Source: CAWCGU01 sp963838095 (GTDB taxonomy: Bacteria > Actinomycetota > Thermoleophilia > Solirubrobacterales > 70-9). From it: a DNA stretch of 64,000 bases. Position numbers and translations under genes: made by a program. The stretch's first letter is position 1; each line of letters begins with the position of its first letter. Below are positions 52,953 through 60,899 of the stretch, one piece after another. The stretch is from the NCBI GenBank assembly GCA_963838095.1, contig CAWIPO010000008.1:1054001-1118000 (forward strand), given 5' to 3'. Below the pieces are notes generated by a model. The model made no database searches. It worked only from the letters and a program-made list of their open reading frames with translations, and was not told where the DNA came from.

Positions 52953-53750
52953 ATGCCGGCGAGTACCCAGGAGTTCGAGGAGCGGATCTCGGGTCTCGAT
53001 CTGCGGCTGTTCGAGCGCATCGTCAGCCAGACATCGGATAACGAGAAGAGATCCATGCTGGCGTGCCAGCTGGGGACGAGGGAGCTCACCGAGGGGTACG
53101 TCTATCTCGAGATCGGCTCCTACCTCGGCGGCAGCATTCAGCCGCATCTGCTCGATCCCCTGTGTCGTCATATCTACTCCATTGACAAGCGCCCGTTCAA
53201 GCAACCGGACAGCAGGGGCCTCACCTACAGGTACAAGGACAACTCCACCGAGCGCATGCTGGGGCTGCTGAAGGAGGTCGACGCTGCAGCGCTCGACAAG
53301 GTCACCTGCCTCGACGGGGATACGGAGATGCTGCGCCCGGAGCAGGTGGAACGGACCGTCGATCTGTGCATGGTGGACGCCGAGCACACCGACGAAGCCA
53401 TCCTCAGGGACTTCGAGTTCTGCCTCTCTGTGATGGGCGACAACGGCGCTCTGATCTTTCACGACGCTCAGGTCGTCTACAACGGGCTCTGGGAAGCGCT
53501 CGATCGCCTCAAGCTGCGAGAGCGCCCGTTTCACGCCTACAACATTCCTGACGGGTTGATGGTGATCGAGCTCGGGGACTTCCCCCTGCACCGGCAGCCC
53601 TTCATCGCGGAGCAGCTGCTGGACAACTACGTCGGGTATCTGGGGTCGATGCGGGCGGTCGATTACCTCCGCCGCTGGGCCAACGTGCCACCGGTTCGTA
53701 TTGTCCGCGCGGTCAGGGCCCGGCTAAAGGGAGACGACACCGCACCGTGA
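52953..53750 (+). CDS. Class I SAM-dependent methyltransferase (type 24-like)
   Basis: 265 residues. YVYLEIGSYLGGSIQPHLL is the SAM-binding motif, IYSIDKRPF the acidic loop, and LCMVDAEHTDEAILRDFEF with LIFHDAQVVYNGLWEAL the metal-dependent O-methyltransferase-like region of Methyltransf_24 proteins. The family methylates small molecules and sugars. Thirty bases follow the ligase stop, and its own stop overlaps the next start (GTGA). A TACACT box eight bases before the ATG suggests an extra leaderless promoter. Confidence 0.88.
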   Translation: MPASTQEFEERISGLDLRLFERIVSQTSDNEKRSMLACQLGTRELTEGYVYLEIGSYLGGSIQPHLLDPLCRHIYSIDKRPFKQPDSRGLTYRYKDNSTERMLGLLKEVDAAALDKVTCLDGDTEMLRPEQVERTVDLCMVDAEHTDEAILRDFEFCLSVMGDNGALIFHDAQVVYNGLWEALDRLKLRERPFHAYNIPDGLMVIELGDFPLHRQPFIAEQLLDNYVGYLGSMRAVDYLRRWANVPPVRIVRAVRARLKGDDTAP

Positions 53751-55269
53751 CCTGGCTCATAGTCATCTTCACCGTCCTCGCGGCGGCGCTCGTCGGGGTT
53801 CTCCCGGGCGCCCTCCCGCTGGAGGTGGTCCTCGGTATCTGCGCCGCCGGGATCCTGGTGCTTGCCGTCGTCGTCTTCCGGCGGATGCTGCCTGGGTCGT
53901 CAACACCCGCAACGGCAGCCGTCGGCGACAGCGATCACGCCCCGGCCGTAGTTGAGGAGCACCAAGCGCCCGAAGACCGAGATCTGCGCTTCACGCGCTT
54001 CCTCTTCTATCTCGGCGTGCTCACGGTCGCTGAGTCTTCGTGGCGCTTTTCCTTCGGTCTCACGGTCTCGGAGCTGTTCTTCATCGCCGCATTCGCCGGC
54101 TGCGCGTTCTCCGTCTGCGGGGGCACAGCATCGCCCGGGTGCCGGCAGCGCTGGTGGCCGGGGTTTGCATCTTCGCTTTCGGGGCCGCAATCAGCTCGGT
54201 CAGCGCCGCCTCGCCGACCGAGTCGGGGACCGAGGTCCTGCACGCGGTCTACGTGATGCTGCTCTGGGTCTGGACCGGGGCGATGGTGCTTCGGAACCGC
54301 CCTCAGATCATGATCGCGGTCACGCTCTGGGCGATCTCCACGGCGGTGAGCGGCTTCGGAGCGCTCACCCAGGTGTTCGGGATCGAGGCGCTGGCGGGCG
54401 AGATGGAGGGCAGCCGGGCGACGGGCTTCACCGTTCATCCGAACGACCTCGGTGGAGCGTGCGCGATCGCACTCGTTCCGGCGCTGCTGCTGGCCACCAG
54501 GTGGGTCCCGGGAAGGGCGCCGATCATCCGTGCTCTGAACTGGGTAGTGGTGGCGCTCGTCGCCGTCGGGCTCGTGCTCTCGGGGTCGATGGCGGCCCTG
54601 CTGGCCGGCTTCGTCGGGATCGTGGTCTGGCTCAGCTCACCGTTCGTGCGCGCGCCGGGGCGGGTCGCCGTCGTCGCGGCGATGGCGGTGACGCTGTTGG
54701 TGGTGGCCATTGCCGGCGGCAGAATCACCACGCCCTTGGAGCGCCTGGAGCAGGTGACCAGCCCCGCAGGATCGGGACCAGTCGCGGGCAGCGGGGAGGA
54801 GCGGCTCGAGATCACGAAGCGAGCTTGGCCGACGATCAGAGAGAACCCCATTATCGGCCAGGGGGTGGACCCCGCCGGGACGGTGGTGACGATCCTCTCC
54901 GGCGGCCGGCCCGTGGTCTATCAGGTGCACGGGGCGCCCGTGGCAGCCTGGTACGAAGCGGGGATCTTCGGTTTGATCGGGGTGCTCATCGTCTTCGCCG
55001 CTCTCGTCGCGACGGGATGGCGGGCGCTGAGCACCGCGGCCAGCGACGACGAGCTACTGATCGGGTTGGCCCTGTTCGCCGCCTGCGTTGCCTTCCTGAT
55101 ATTCGCTCTGACGACCCCGTTTGTGCTTCAGCAGTACGGTTGGTTCTCGGCGGTAATGCTCGTCGCCTGGCGCCTGCGGCGCGACTTGGCGCCGCAGCTG
55201 TCTCCGGCGATCCTGGTGCCGGACCGGTCGCCGGTTGCGCGCGCCTACCCGCGGCCGCTCCCGCGCTGA
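53747..55269 (+). CDS. O-antigen ligase/polymerase-like membrane protein (one apparent frameshift)
   Basis: From GTG 53747: two membrane helices (WLIVIFTVLAAALVGVL, VVLGICAAGILVLAVVVF), a cytoplasmic loop, then more helices up to a break near 54115. The second frame continues SIARVPAALVAGVCIFAFGA through about nine more helices. The Wzy_C-like loop is ITKRAWPTIRENPIIGQGVD and VHGAPVAAWYEAGIFGLIG; the HPNDLGG motif precedes it. No repeat tail, unlike the two larger ligases here. Third gene of the operon starting at 50933. The end overlaps the convergent GT2 gene by 25 bases. Confidence 0.85.
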
Positions 55270-56012
55270 GTCCCCCGAGCACTGCGGGGAAGCACGCGCG
55301 ACGGGTTGCGCACGTAGAAGCGCAACGCGCTTCGAATGTGGTGGCGCGTCGCGGCGGAGGCAACGCTGGAGCGGCTCGCCGCCCGATGGTCATGGAACAC
55401 GCTCACGGTCGGGTCGTAGCGAATCCGGTAACCGGCTGACCCGAGACGGACCCCGAAGTCCACGTCCTCGAAATAGAGGAAATAGCGCTCGTCGAATCCA
55501 CCGATTTGCTCGAACGCCGTGCGGCGGACGATCAGGCAAGCGGCAACCGCCCATTCGACGTCCACGGGGCCGGTGTCGCGAACGGCGTCGGGCTGGCGTC
55601 CGGTGAAGCGGCGGATGACCAGGTCCGCGGGCGTCGGGACCCTGCGCGCGGAGTCCTGAAGCTCGCCGCTCGGCAGCACCAACGCCGGGGCCACCGCCCC
55701 GACCGCGGGGTCGGAGAGGTGTCCTTCCAGGCGCGGGAGGTCATCGGGCCCGGCGAGGCGGACATCGGGGTTCAGCAGGGCAAAGACGGGGCCGTGGGTG
55801 CGCCGGGCGCCGAGGTTGATGGCCACCGCCAAACCTCGGTTCACGTCCTGTGGGACGACGTCGAAGCCCGCCTCCGCAGCAACGGCCCGCGTGTCATCGG
55901 AGGATGCGTTGTCGACCACGATCAGGTGGCGAAACGAGGAAAGCGTGCTCTGGCTCGCGGCGAGCGCCCGAATGTCTTCGGAGCTGTTGTGCGTGACTAT
56001 GACCGCGTCCAC
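55245..56012 (-). CDS. GT2-family glycosyltransferase (rhamnosyltransferase-like)
   Basis: 255 residues from GTG 56012. It shows VDAVIVTHNSSEDIRALA, VVDNASSDDTRAVAAE, NRGLAVAINLGARRTHGPVF with LLNPDVRL (metal site), and GGFDERYFLYFEDVDFGVRL. The frame is open to 56042, but a TAGCCT box seven bases before GTG 56012 and the conserved start argue for 56012. Short relative to its paralogues, lacking the C-terminal membrane helices. Single-gene unit, divergent from the GT4 at 56070. Confidence 0.9.
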   Translation of the reverse strand: MDAVIVTHNSSEDIRALAASQSTLSSFRHLIVVDNASSDDTRAVAAEAGFDVVPQDVNRGLAVAINLGARRTHGPVFALLNPDVRLAGPDDLPRLEGHLSDPAVGAVAPALVLPSGELQDSARRVPTPADLVIRRFTGRQPDAVRDTGPVDVEWAVAACLIVRRTAFEQIGGFDERYFLYFEDVDFGVRLGSAGYRIRYDPTVSVFHDHRAASRSSVASAATRHHIRSALRFYVRNPSRVLPRSARGTQRGSGRG

Positions 56013-56019
56013 GGGCCCG

Positions 56020-56025
56020 AGGCTA
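56020..56025 (-). promoter_or_regulatory. Probable -10 box (TAGCCT), leaderless
   Basis: Minus-strand TAGCCT ends seven bases before GTG 56012. It is the same hexamer and spacing as at 12155-12160. Confidence 0.5.
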
Positions 56026-56052
56026 GCTGGCCGACGGCCCACCTCCGGCCTC

Positions 56053-56058
56053 TAGACT
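56053..56058 (+). promoter_or_regulatory. Probable -10 box (TAGACT)
   Basis: TAGACT ends eleven bases before ATG 56070 of the GT4 gene. The leader would be about five bases or less. Confidence 0.4.
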
Positions 56059-56069
56059 GATCGCGTCCT

Positions 56070-57263
56070 ATGGCGGCGGAACCGAACGTCCTTGCCGTCT
56101 TGGTGGGTGCGGCGGCGCGCACCGGAGGACCGCCCGCCTTTGTCGGGGGCAGCGCCGTGGAGCTGGCAAAGCTCGGCGTCAGCACCCGAATCGTGGCGAC
56201 GGATCTGGCGCTGGCGCCCTGGGGTTGGGTGCAGAAGCAGGAACGAATCTCCGATAACGAGCTGCACCCGACGCTCGCGAGCAGCGACCTGCGCATCTTT
56301 CCCGCCCGCTTCCCGCGCCGGCTGGCATTCTCGCCCGGCCTCTCCGCCGCCCTGCGTGAGCAGGCCCCGGATTTCGATGTCGTCCACGTTCACAACCTGT
56401 GGCAGTTCCCCCAGTTCGCGGCCTACAGGGCGTCCACAAGGAACCGCCTTCCATACGTCGTCTCCCCTCACGGTGGGCTCGATCCGTATCTGCGCCGGCA
56501 CGGCCGCGTGCGCAAGAGCATCACCACCGCCCTGTGGCAGAAGGAGATGCTGAACCGGGCAACGCTGATCCACGTCACCACGGAGGCTGAGAGGGCGCTG
56601 ATCGAGGACATCGCGCCGCACGTTCCCCGGGCGGTCGTGCCCTGCGGGCTGTACGTGAACGAGTTCACAAGCCCACCGCCGGCCGACGCCTTCCGTCGCA
56701 AGCACCTCGCTGACTACGACGGGCCCCTTATCCTGTTTCTGGGCCGCGTGACCAAGAAGAAGGGCGTCGACGTGCTGATCCGAGCGTTCGCGAGCATGCG
56801 GCGCGAGCACCCGAGCCGGCTGGTGATCGTCGGCCCCGACGACGAGGGCATCCTCCCCGGGCTGAGGCGGCTCGCTGCGGAGCTGGGCGTTGCCGCCGAC
56901 GTGGTCTTCCTCGAGCCCCTCTATGGCGAGGAGCGCCTGGCGGCGCTGTCTGGCGCCGACGTCTGGGCGCTCTCCTCTCACACGGAGAACTTCGGCATCG
57001 CCGTCGTCGAGGCGATGGCCGCGGGCTGCGCGGTCGTGATCTCGAGCGGGGTCAATCTCGCAGCGGACATTGCCGCTGCCGGGGCCGGGGTGGTCGCGGA
57101 GGCAGAGCCGGAGGCGTTCGCGGCGGCCCTGCTCGAGGTGCTCGGCGACGATCGGGAGCGCGCGCGCCTCGAGCGGGTGGCGCCCGAGTTCGCGGCCAGG
57201 TACGACTGGAGCGAGGTGGCGCCGCAGCTTCTGGAGATGTACAGGACCAGCGCCGGCGGCTGA
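56070..57263 (+). CDS. GT4-family glycosyltransferase
   Basis: 397 residues. The N-terminus ARTGGPPAFVGGSAVELAKLG and DVVHVHNLWQFPQF are typical of GT4 acceptor domains (WcaI/WbuB-like). The C-terminal domain has LILFLGRVTKKKGVDVLIRAF and HTENFGIAVVEAMAAGCAVV, the ExFGxxxxEA donor motif. Probably adds an internal sugar of the repeat unit on the cytoplasmic face. Single gene, convergent with the methyltransferase at 57285. Confidence 0.93.
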   Translation: MAAEPNVLAVLVGAAARTGGPPAFVGGSAVELAKLGVSTRIVATDLALAPWGWVQKQERISDNELHPTLASSDLRIFPARFPRRLAFSPGLSAALREQAPDFDVVHVHNLWQFPQFAAYRASTRNRLPYVVSPHGGLDPYLRRHGRVRKSITTALWQKEMLNRATLIHVTTEAERALIEDIAPHVPRAVVPCGLYVNEFTSPPPADAFRRKHLADYDGPLILFLGRVTKKKGVDVLIRAFASMRREHPSRLVIVGPDDEGILPGLRRLAAELGVAADVVFLEPLYGEERLAALSGADVWALSSHTENFGIAVVEAMAAGCAVVISSGVNLAADIAAAGAGVVAEAEPEAFAAALLEVLGDDRERARLERVAPEFAARYDWSEVAPQLLEMYRTSAGG

Positions 57264-57284
57264 CCGGGCTGAGGCGATCTCTCG

Positions 57285-57989
57285 TCAGCCCGCGCCGGTG
57301 CCTTTTCCGGCAGCGATCACGTAGTGCGTCGCGAGGTTCTTCCACCCACGCCTGATCGCCAGGTCCTCGTAGCGAACGTACAGCGAGCGGAGTCTCGGAA
57401 AGCGCTCGAAGTAGTCGGCACCTCGCCACAGCGGAATCACCCTGACCTCGTCCCAATCCGAGAACGCCGCGCGCAGGCCCTTGTCGTCGCAATGGTCGTA
57501 GTAGGCATCGAAGACGGTGTCGATCGGGCGGCGCATCAGGCGCGCGACAAGCCGCCGACCCGCCGTGCGAGGCAGGACCCGGTTTGCGATCGCGAAGACT
57601 GCATGCCGGCCTGACAGGCAGGCCACGAACAGCCCCTCTTCCTTCGCGTACTGGTGGAAGGCCTGCGCTGCCCCGCGCATGTCGCTGAAGTGCTCGAGAA
57701 CCTGCCAGGACACGATCAGGTCGAAACGACCGACCAGCTCCGGCGCGAGACTCTGCGCGTCCGCCACGATCGTCTGGTCGTACGAGCCGAGCTCCGCTAC
57801 CTCCAACTCGTGCGCCGAGACGTCGATGCCGACGTACTGCGAGCCCTCGGGGCGCACTTCGGGCGAGATCGTCGGTCGACGGCCGGAACCCACGTCCAGA
57901 ATCGTTACCCCGGGGCGCAGGGCGTCGTCGACGATGCTCCAGAACTCCGTTCCCCAGTACCGGTGATACCTCGCGGGCAGCTCTCCCAT
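57285..57989 (-). CDS. Class I SAM-dependent methyltransferase
   Basis: 234 residues from ATG 57989, overlapping the glycosidase-like stop (TGATG). It shows VTILDVGSGRRPTISPE (motif I), YVGIDVSAHELEVAE, and DLIVSWQVLEHFSDMRGAA. Last of a methyltransferase-glycosidase-methyltransferase operon. Substrate unknown; the C-terminal region (AYYDHCDDKGLRAAF) resembles other glycan-cluster methyltransferases. Confidence 0.88.
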   Translation of the reverse strand: MGELPARYHRYWGTEFWSIVDDALRPGVTILDVGSGRRPTISPEVRPEGSQYVGIDVSAHELEVAELGSYDQTIVADAQSLAPELVGRFDLIVSWQVLEHFSDMRGAAQAFHQYAKEEGLFVACLSGRHAVFAIANRVLPRTAGRRLVARLMRRPIDTVFDAYYDHCDDKGLRAAFSDWDEVRVIPLWRGADYFERFPRLRSLYVRYEDLAIRRGWKNLATHYVIAAGKGTGAG

Positions 57990-59110
57990 CAGCAGGCGAG
58001 GGACCCGTGAAACTCGCTGCTCAGGGCGCAGGCGCTCGGCTTCGGCGTGCCATCGGAGCGAAAGACCCCGAACCCGGACTCGACCAGCTCCCCAGACCCC
58101 TCGGTTACGGGGTTGTAGGGGTCGTCGATCAGCCTGTGGATGAGCACCATGCGCACATCGGAATCATCCTCGAACAGGCCAAGCATCGCGAGCAGGTCAT
58201 CGGCCTGCTGCTCCTCGATTTCGCCCGGCGCCTCCGGCGCCCCCTGCGTCGAGACCCCGATCTCGGTGATCCAGATCGGCTTTGACTGCTCACCGGCGGC
58301 GTCCCGCGCGCTGCGCACTCGCCCCAGCGCCTCCTCCACGGAGTCCAGGTTGAGGCTGGGCGCGCCGCCGGGGTCCACGACTGGATACGGGTGAGCACCG
58401 ATCGCATCCATCGCCTCACCGCCGCCCGCGGCAAAGACGCCGGCGAGGAACTCGGAGTCCGCAATCCCGTCGGCACCGGACTCGGCGCTTGGAAACAGGC
58501 CAGCTGAGACGACCGGCATCTGCGGGTCGACGCGCTTCACCGCCTCGTAGGCGAGCGCCAGCAGCGTGGCGTATCGCTCCGGATCGGCCTCCGGCTGGAA
58601 CGTCACCGTCAGGTTCGGCTCGTTCCAGATCTCGATCCCGACCGCCTCCGGATAGCGACCGGCAAGCTGGTGCATGTACTCGGTCCAGGCTGAATCGAAT
58701 TCGGCGTCGGGCGGCGCCTGGGTGGTGGGACTGCAAGGAAGGGACGGGTAAGCCCAGCAGGGGGCGGCTAGCGCGAGCACCAGCGGCCGCAGCCCCTGCT
58801 CGAGCAGGGCCGAATACTGCGCATCTGCCGCGGTCCAGTCCCACTGACCGGGCGCCGGCTCGACCGCGATCCAGGGGACCGGCAGTCGGCGCACGGGCAT
58901 CCCCACAGACGCCTGGAGCGGAAAGAAACTCGGGTCCGGATCCTCGTTGAACCCGTACACCTTCTCCGCGTCGGTGATCGTGGTCAGCTCGCCTTCACTC
59001 GGGGCCTGATCGTCGCCGTCGCGCAGCAACAGCAGCGCCGCGACCACGAAGATCGCCAGAACCCCGCCGGCCACGAGAAGTGCCTTTGTTCGAGTGCCCA
59101 GGGGGCGCAC
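57989..59110 (-). CDS. Membrane-anchored glycoside-hydrolase-like protein
   Basis: 373 residues from GTG 59110, overlapping the upstream stop (TAGTG). One N-terminal membrane helix (ALLVAGGVLAIFVVAALLLL) with an Arg-rich front suggests an uncleaved anchor. The barrel shows VYGFNEDPDPSFF, VGIEIWNEPNLTVTF (acid/base Glu), DAIGAHPYPVV and KPIWITEIGVSTQG (nucleophile Glu), ending MVLIHRLIDDPYNPVTEGSG. Closely related to 60868-62181, and distinct in its C-terminal part from 34153/35280. Flanked by two methyltransferases in one operon. Confidence 0.87.
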   Translation of the reverse strand: MRPLGTRTKALLVAGGVLAIFVVAALLLLRDGDDQAPSEGELTTITDAEKVYGFNEDPDPSFFPLQASVGMPVRRLPVPWIAVEPAPGQWDWTAADAQYSALLEQGLRPLVLALAAPCWAYPSLPCSPTTQAPPDAEFDSAWTEYMHQLAGRYPEAVGIEIWNEPNLTVTFQPEADPERYATLLALAYEAVKRVDPQMPVVSAGLFPSAESGADGIADSEFLAGVFAAGGGEAMDAIGAHPYPVVDPGGAPSLNLDSVEEALGRVRSARDAAGEQSKPIWITEIGVSTQGAPEAPGEIEEQQADDLLAMLGLFEDDSDVRMVLIHRLIDDPYNPVTEGSGELVESGFGVFRSDGTPKPSACALSSEFHGSLAC

Positions 59111-59883
59111 TACCGCAGCCGGCCGACCGCGTACACATTCCCGGCCAGAAGGCTTGGGAACGTTGCGGCCAGGCGGCGGCCGAGAGACCGCGGGCGTGAT
59201 CGCCTCGCGAGGCGGCGCAACCCCGGCACGTACTGCAGAAAGGCGAGCTCGGCAAACCCGCCTCGCTCCAGGACCTCGAAGCCGCAGCGCTCCATCAGCG
59301 TCGCGAGAGAGCGAACGGTGAAGAATCGAATGTGGGGATCGCGCCACGGCTCCCTGGCAGAGAGATGGTCGCCGCGGGGGTTCCAGCGACCAAACAGCGC
59401 GTCGACGCGATTACGCCAATGAGCGAGATTCGGGACAGTCGCTATCAGCCGCCCCCCGGGTCGCAGGACGCGGTTGATCTCGGCCATCGCGCCTTGGGGG
59501 TCGAACAGGTGCTCGAGCACCTCTGCGCAGACGACGAAGTCGAACGAGTCGTCGGGAAAGGGCAACTCGGCCGCATCGTTGATGGGCTGAGCCTCGAGTC
59601 CGCGCGCGCGCACCATCAGCACCGCGCTCTCGGACACGTCGACACCCACGTAGCTTGCGGCGTGCTCTTGCAGCCACGGCCCGCTTGCCGAGCCGTCGCC
59701 ACAGCCGACGTCGAGGCAACGGTCTTCGGCGGAGACGTAGGAAGCAAAGAGCTCGATCAGCTTCAACGGAGCCGCGACTTCAACCCACTCGCTTTCCCAG
59801 TAGGCGTCGTAGTAGCCGCGCACCGCCGTCTCAGGCGCTCGCTCGACGGCCGGGGTCCCGCCCTCTGGCGACTCGCGTGCCAT
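59110..59883 (-). CDS. Class I SAM-dependent methyltransferase (type 11/23-like)
   Basis: 257 residues from ATG 59883 (MARESPEGG). It shows RCLDVGCGDGSASGPWL (motif I), YVGVDVSESAVLMVRARG, DFVVCAEVLEHLFDPQGAM, INRVLRPGGRLIATVPN and a C-terminal RWNPRGDHLSAREPWRDPH typical of UbiG-like sugar-cluster enzymes. A TACAGT box ends seven bases before the ATG. First gene of a methyltransferase-glycosidase-methyltransferase operon. The open frame to 59994 overlaps the divergent FkbM promoter region and is not used. Confidence 0.9.
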   Translation of the reverse strand: MARESPEGGTPAVERAPETAVRGYYDAYWESEWVEVAAPLKLIELFASYVSAEDRCLDVGCGDGSASGPWLQEHAASYVGVDVSESAVLMVRARGLEAQPINDAAELPFPDDSFDFVVCAEVLEHLFDPQGAMAEINRVLRPGGRLIATVPNLAHWRNRVDALFGRWNPRGDHLSAREPWRDPHIRFFTVRSLATLMERCGFEVLERGGFAELAFLQYVPGLRRLARRSRPRSLGRRLAATFPSLLAGNVYAVGRLR

Positions 59884-59890
59884 CGGCGGG

Positions 59891-59896
59891 ACTGTA
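59891..59896 (-). promoter_or_regulatory. Probable -10 box (TACAGT), leaderless
   Basis: Minus-strand TACAGT ends seven bases before ATG 59883. No ribosome site in between. Confidence 0.5.
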
Positions 59897-59942
59897 GCGA
59901 CGCGGTGTTCCGGCGCCGCCGATGGGCCCCGCGTCGACCCTC

Positions 59943-59970
59943 TTGGAGGTGATGGGGTGCCTGCTAGCGT
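59943..59970 (+). promoter_or_regulatory. Probable promoter (TTGGAG - 16 - TAGCGT), leaderless
   Basis: A -35-like TTGGAG at 59943-59948 and TAGCGT at 59965-59970 are spaced 16. The -10 ends eight bases before GTG 59979 of the FkbM gene. Confidence 0.5.
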
Positions 59971-59978
59971 CCTCAGCC

Positions 59979-60899
59979 GTGTCTCTTCCGGCACGCCTCA
60001 ACCGCCCGGAATACCTCTTTCGCCCCAGCGCGGTGATCAGGAGGCTGCGCGCCGGTCGCGACGGCATCGGCGCGTCCGAAACGGTCGAGGACTTTGCCCT
60101 GCCGTGGTCGCGGACGATCAGCGTGTTTCCGGACGAGCTCGGTCACAGCGTCATGGTCAGCGGCGTATTCGACCTCTGCGTGACCGAATCGATCCACCGG
60201 CTCCTGGACAAGGGCGACTTCGCCGTGGACGTGGGCGCGAACGTCGGCTACATCACGAGCCTGATCGCGACGCGCATCGGGCCGGAGGGTTCGGTTCTCG
60301 CATTCGAGCCGCACCCGAAGGTATTCGAGCTGCTCGAACGCAACGTCGCCCGCTGGAATGCGGACGACGCCACCGGCGCGCTAGAGGCACGCCGGCTTGC
60401 GATTTCCAGCGAGGCCGGCATCGGCCACCTGAACGTGGACGCCAACTCCGCCAGCCACATGGGTCTGGCGTCGTTGCGCGAGGGAGCCGAAGGTGGAGCG
60501 CCCGAGGACTACGAGGTCGAGCTCGCAAGGCTCGATGACCTCGTCGGGGATCGCAAGGTGCAGCTGCTGAAGATCGACGTCGAAGGCCACGAGCTCGAGG
60601 TGCTCCGCGGGGCCGAATCGCTGCTTTCGGATAGTCACGTCCGCGACGTGGTCTTCGAGGACCACGGCATCTATCCGACCCCGCCGATGACGTTCCTCGA
60701 GGAGCGAGGCATGACCGTGCTGACACTTCGGCATTCGCTGCTCGGCCCGCTCGTGCACCCCGTGCAGGAGGGGCCGGCGCCGCCCGGATGGCCGGGCCCC
60801 AACTACCTGGCGACCCTCGATCCCGATCGGGCGCTTGCCCGGCTCAGCCCCAGAGGTTGGAGGTCACTCAACAGACCAAAGACCCGCCAAGCTCTCTAG
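59979..60899 (+). CDS. FkbM-family methyltransferase
   Basis: 306 residues from GTG 59979. FAVDVGANVGYITSLIATRIG is the FkbM SAM-binding motif, VLAFEPHPKVFELLERNV follows, and LLKIDVEGHELEVLRGAESLL is the family's signature strand-helix. FkbM enzymes O-methylate sugars and polyketides. The start is set by the TAGCGT box eight bases upstream rather than ATG codons further up. Its last 32 bases overlap the convergent glycosidase-like gene. Single-gene unit in the second polysaccharide region. Confidence 0.92.
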   Translation: MSLPARLNRPEYLFRPSAVIRRLRAGRDGIGASETVEDFALPWSRTISVFPDELGHSVMVSGVFDLCVTESIHRLLDKGDFAVDVGANVGYITSLIATRIGPEGSVLAFEPHPKVFELLERNVARWNADDATGALEARRLAISSEAGIGHLNVDANSASHMGLASLREGAEGGAPEDYEVELARLDDLVGDRKVQLLKIDVEGHELEVLRGAESLLSDSHVRDVVFEDHGIYPTPPMTFLEERGMTVLTLRHSLLGPLVHPVQEGPAPPGWPGPNYLATLDPDRALARLSPRGWRSLNRPKTRQAL

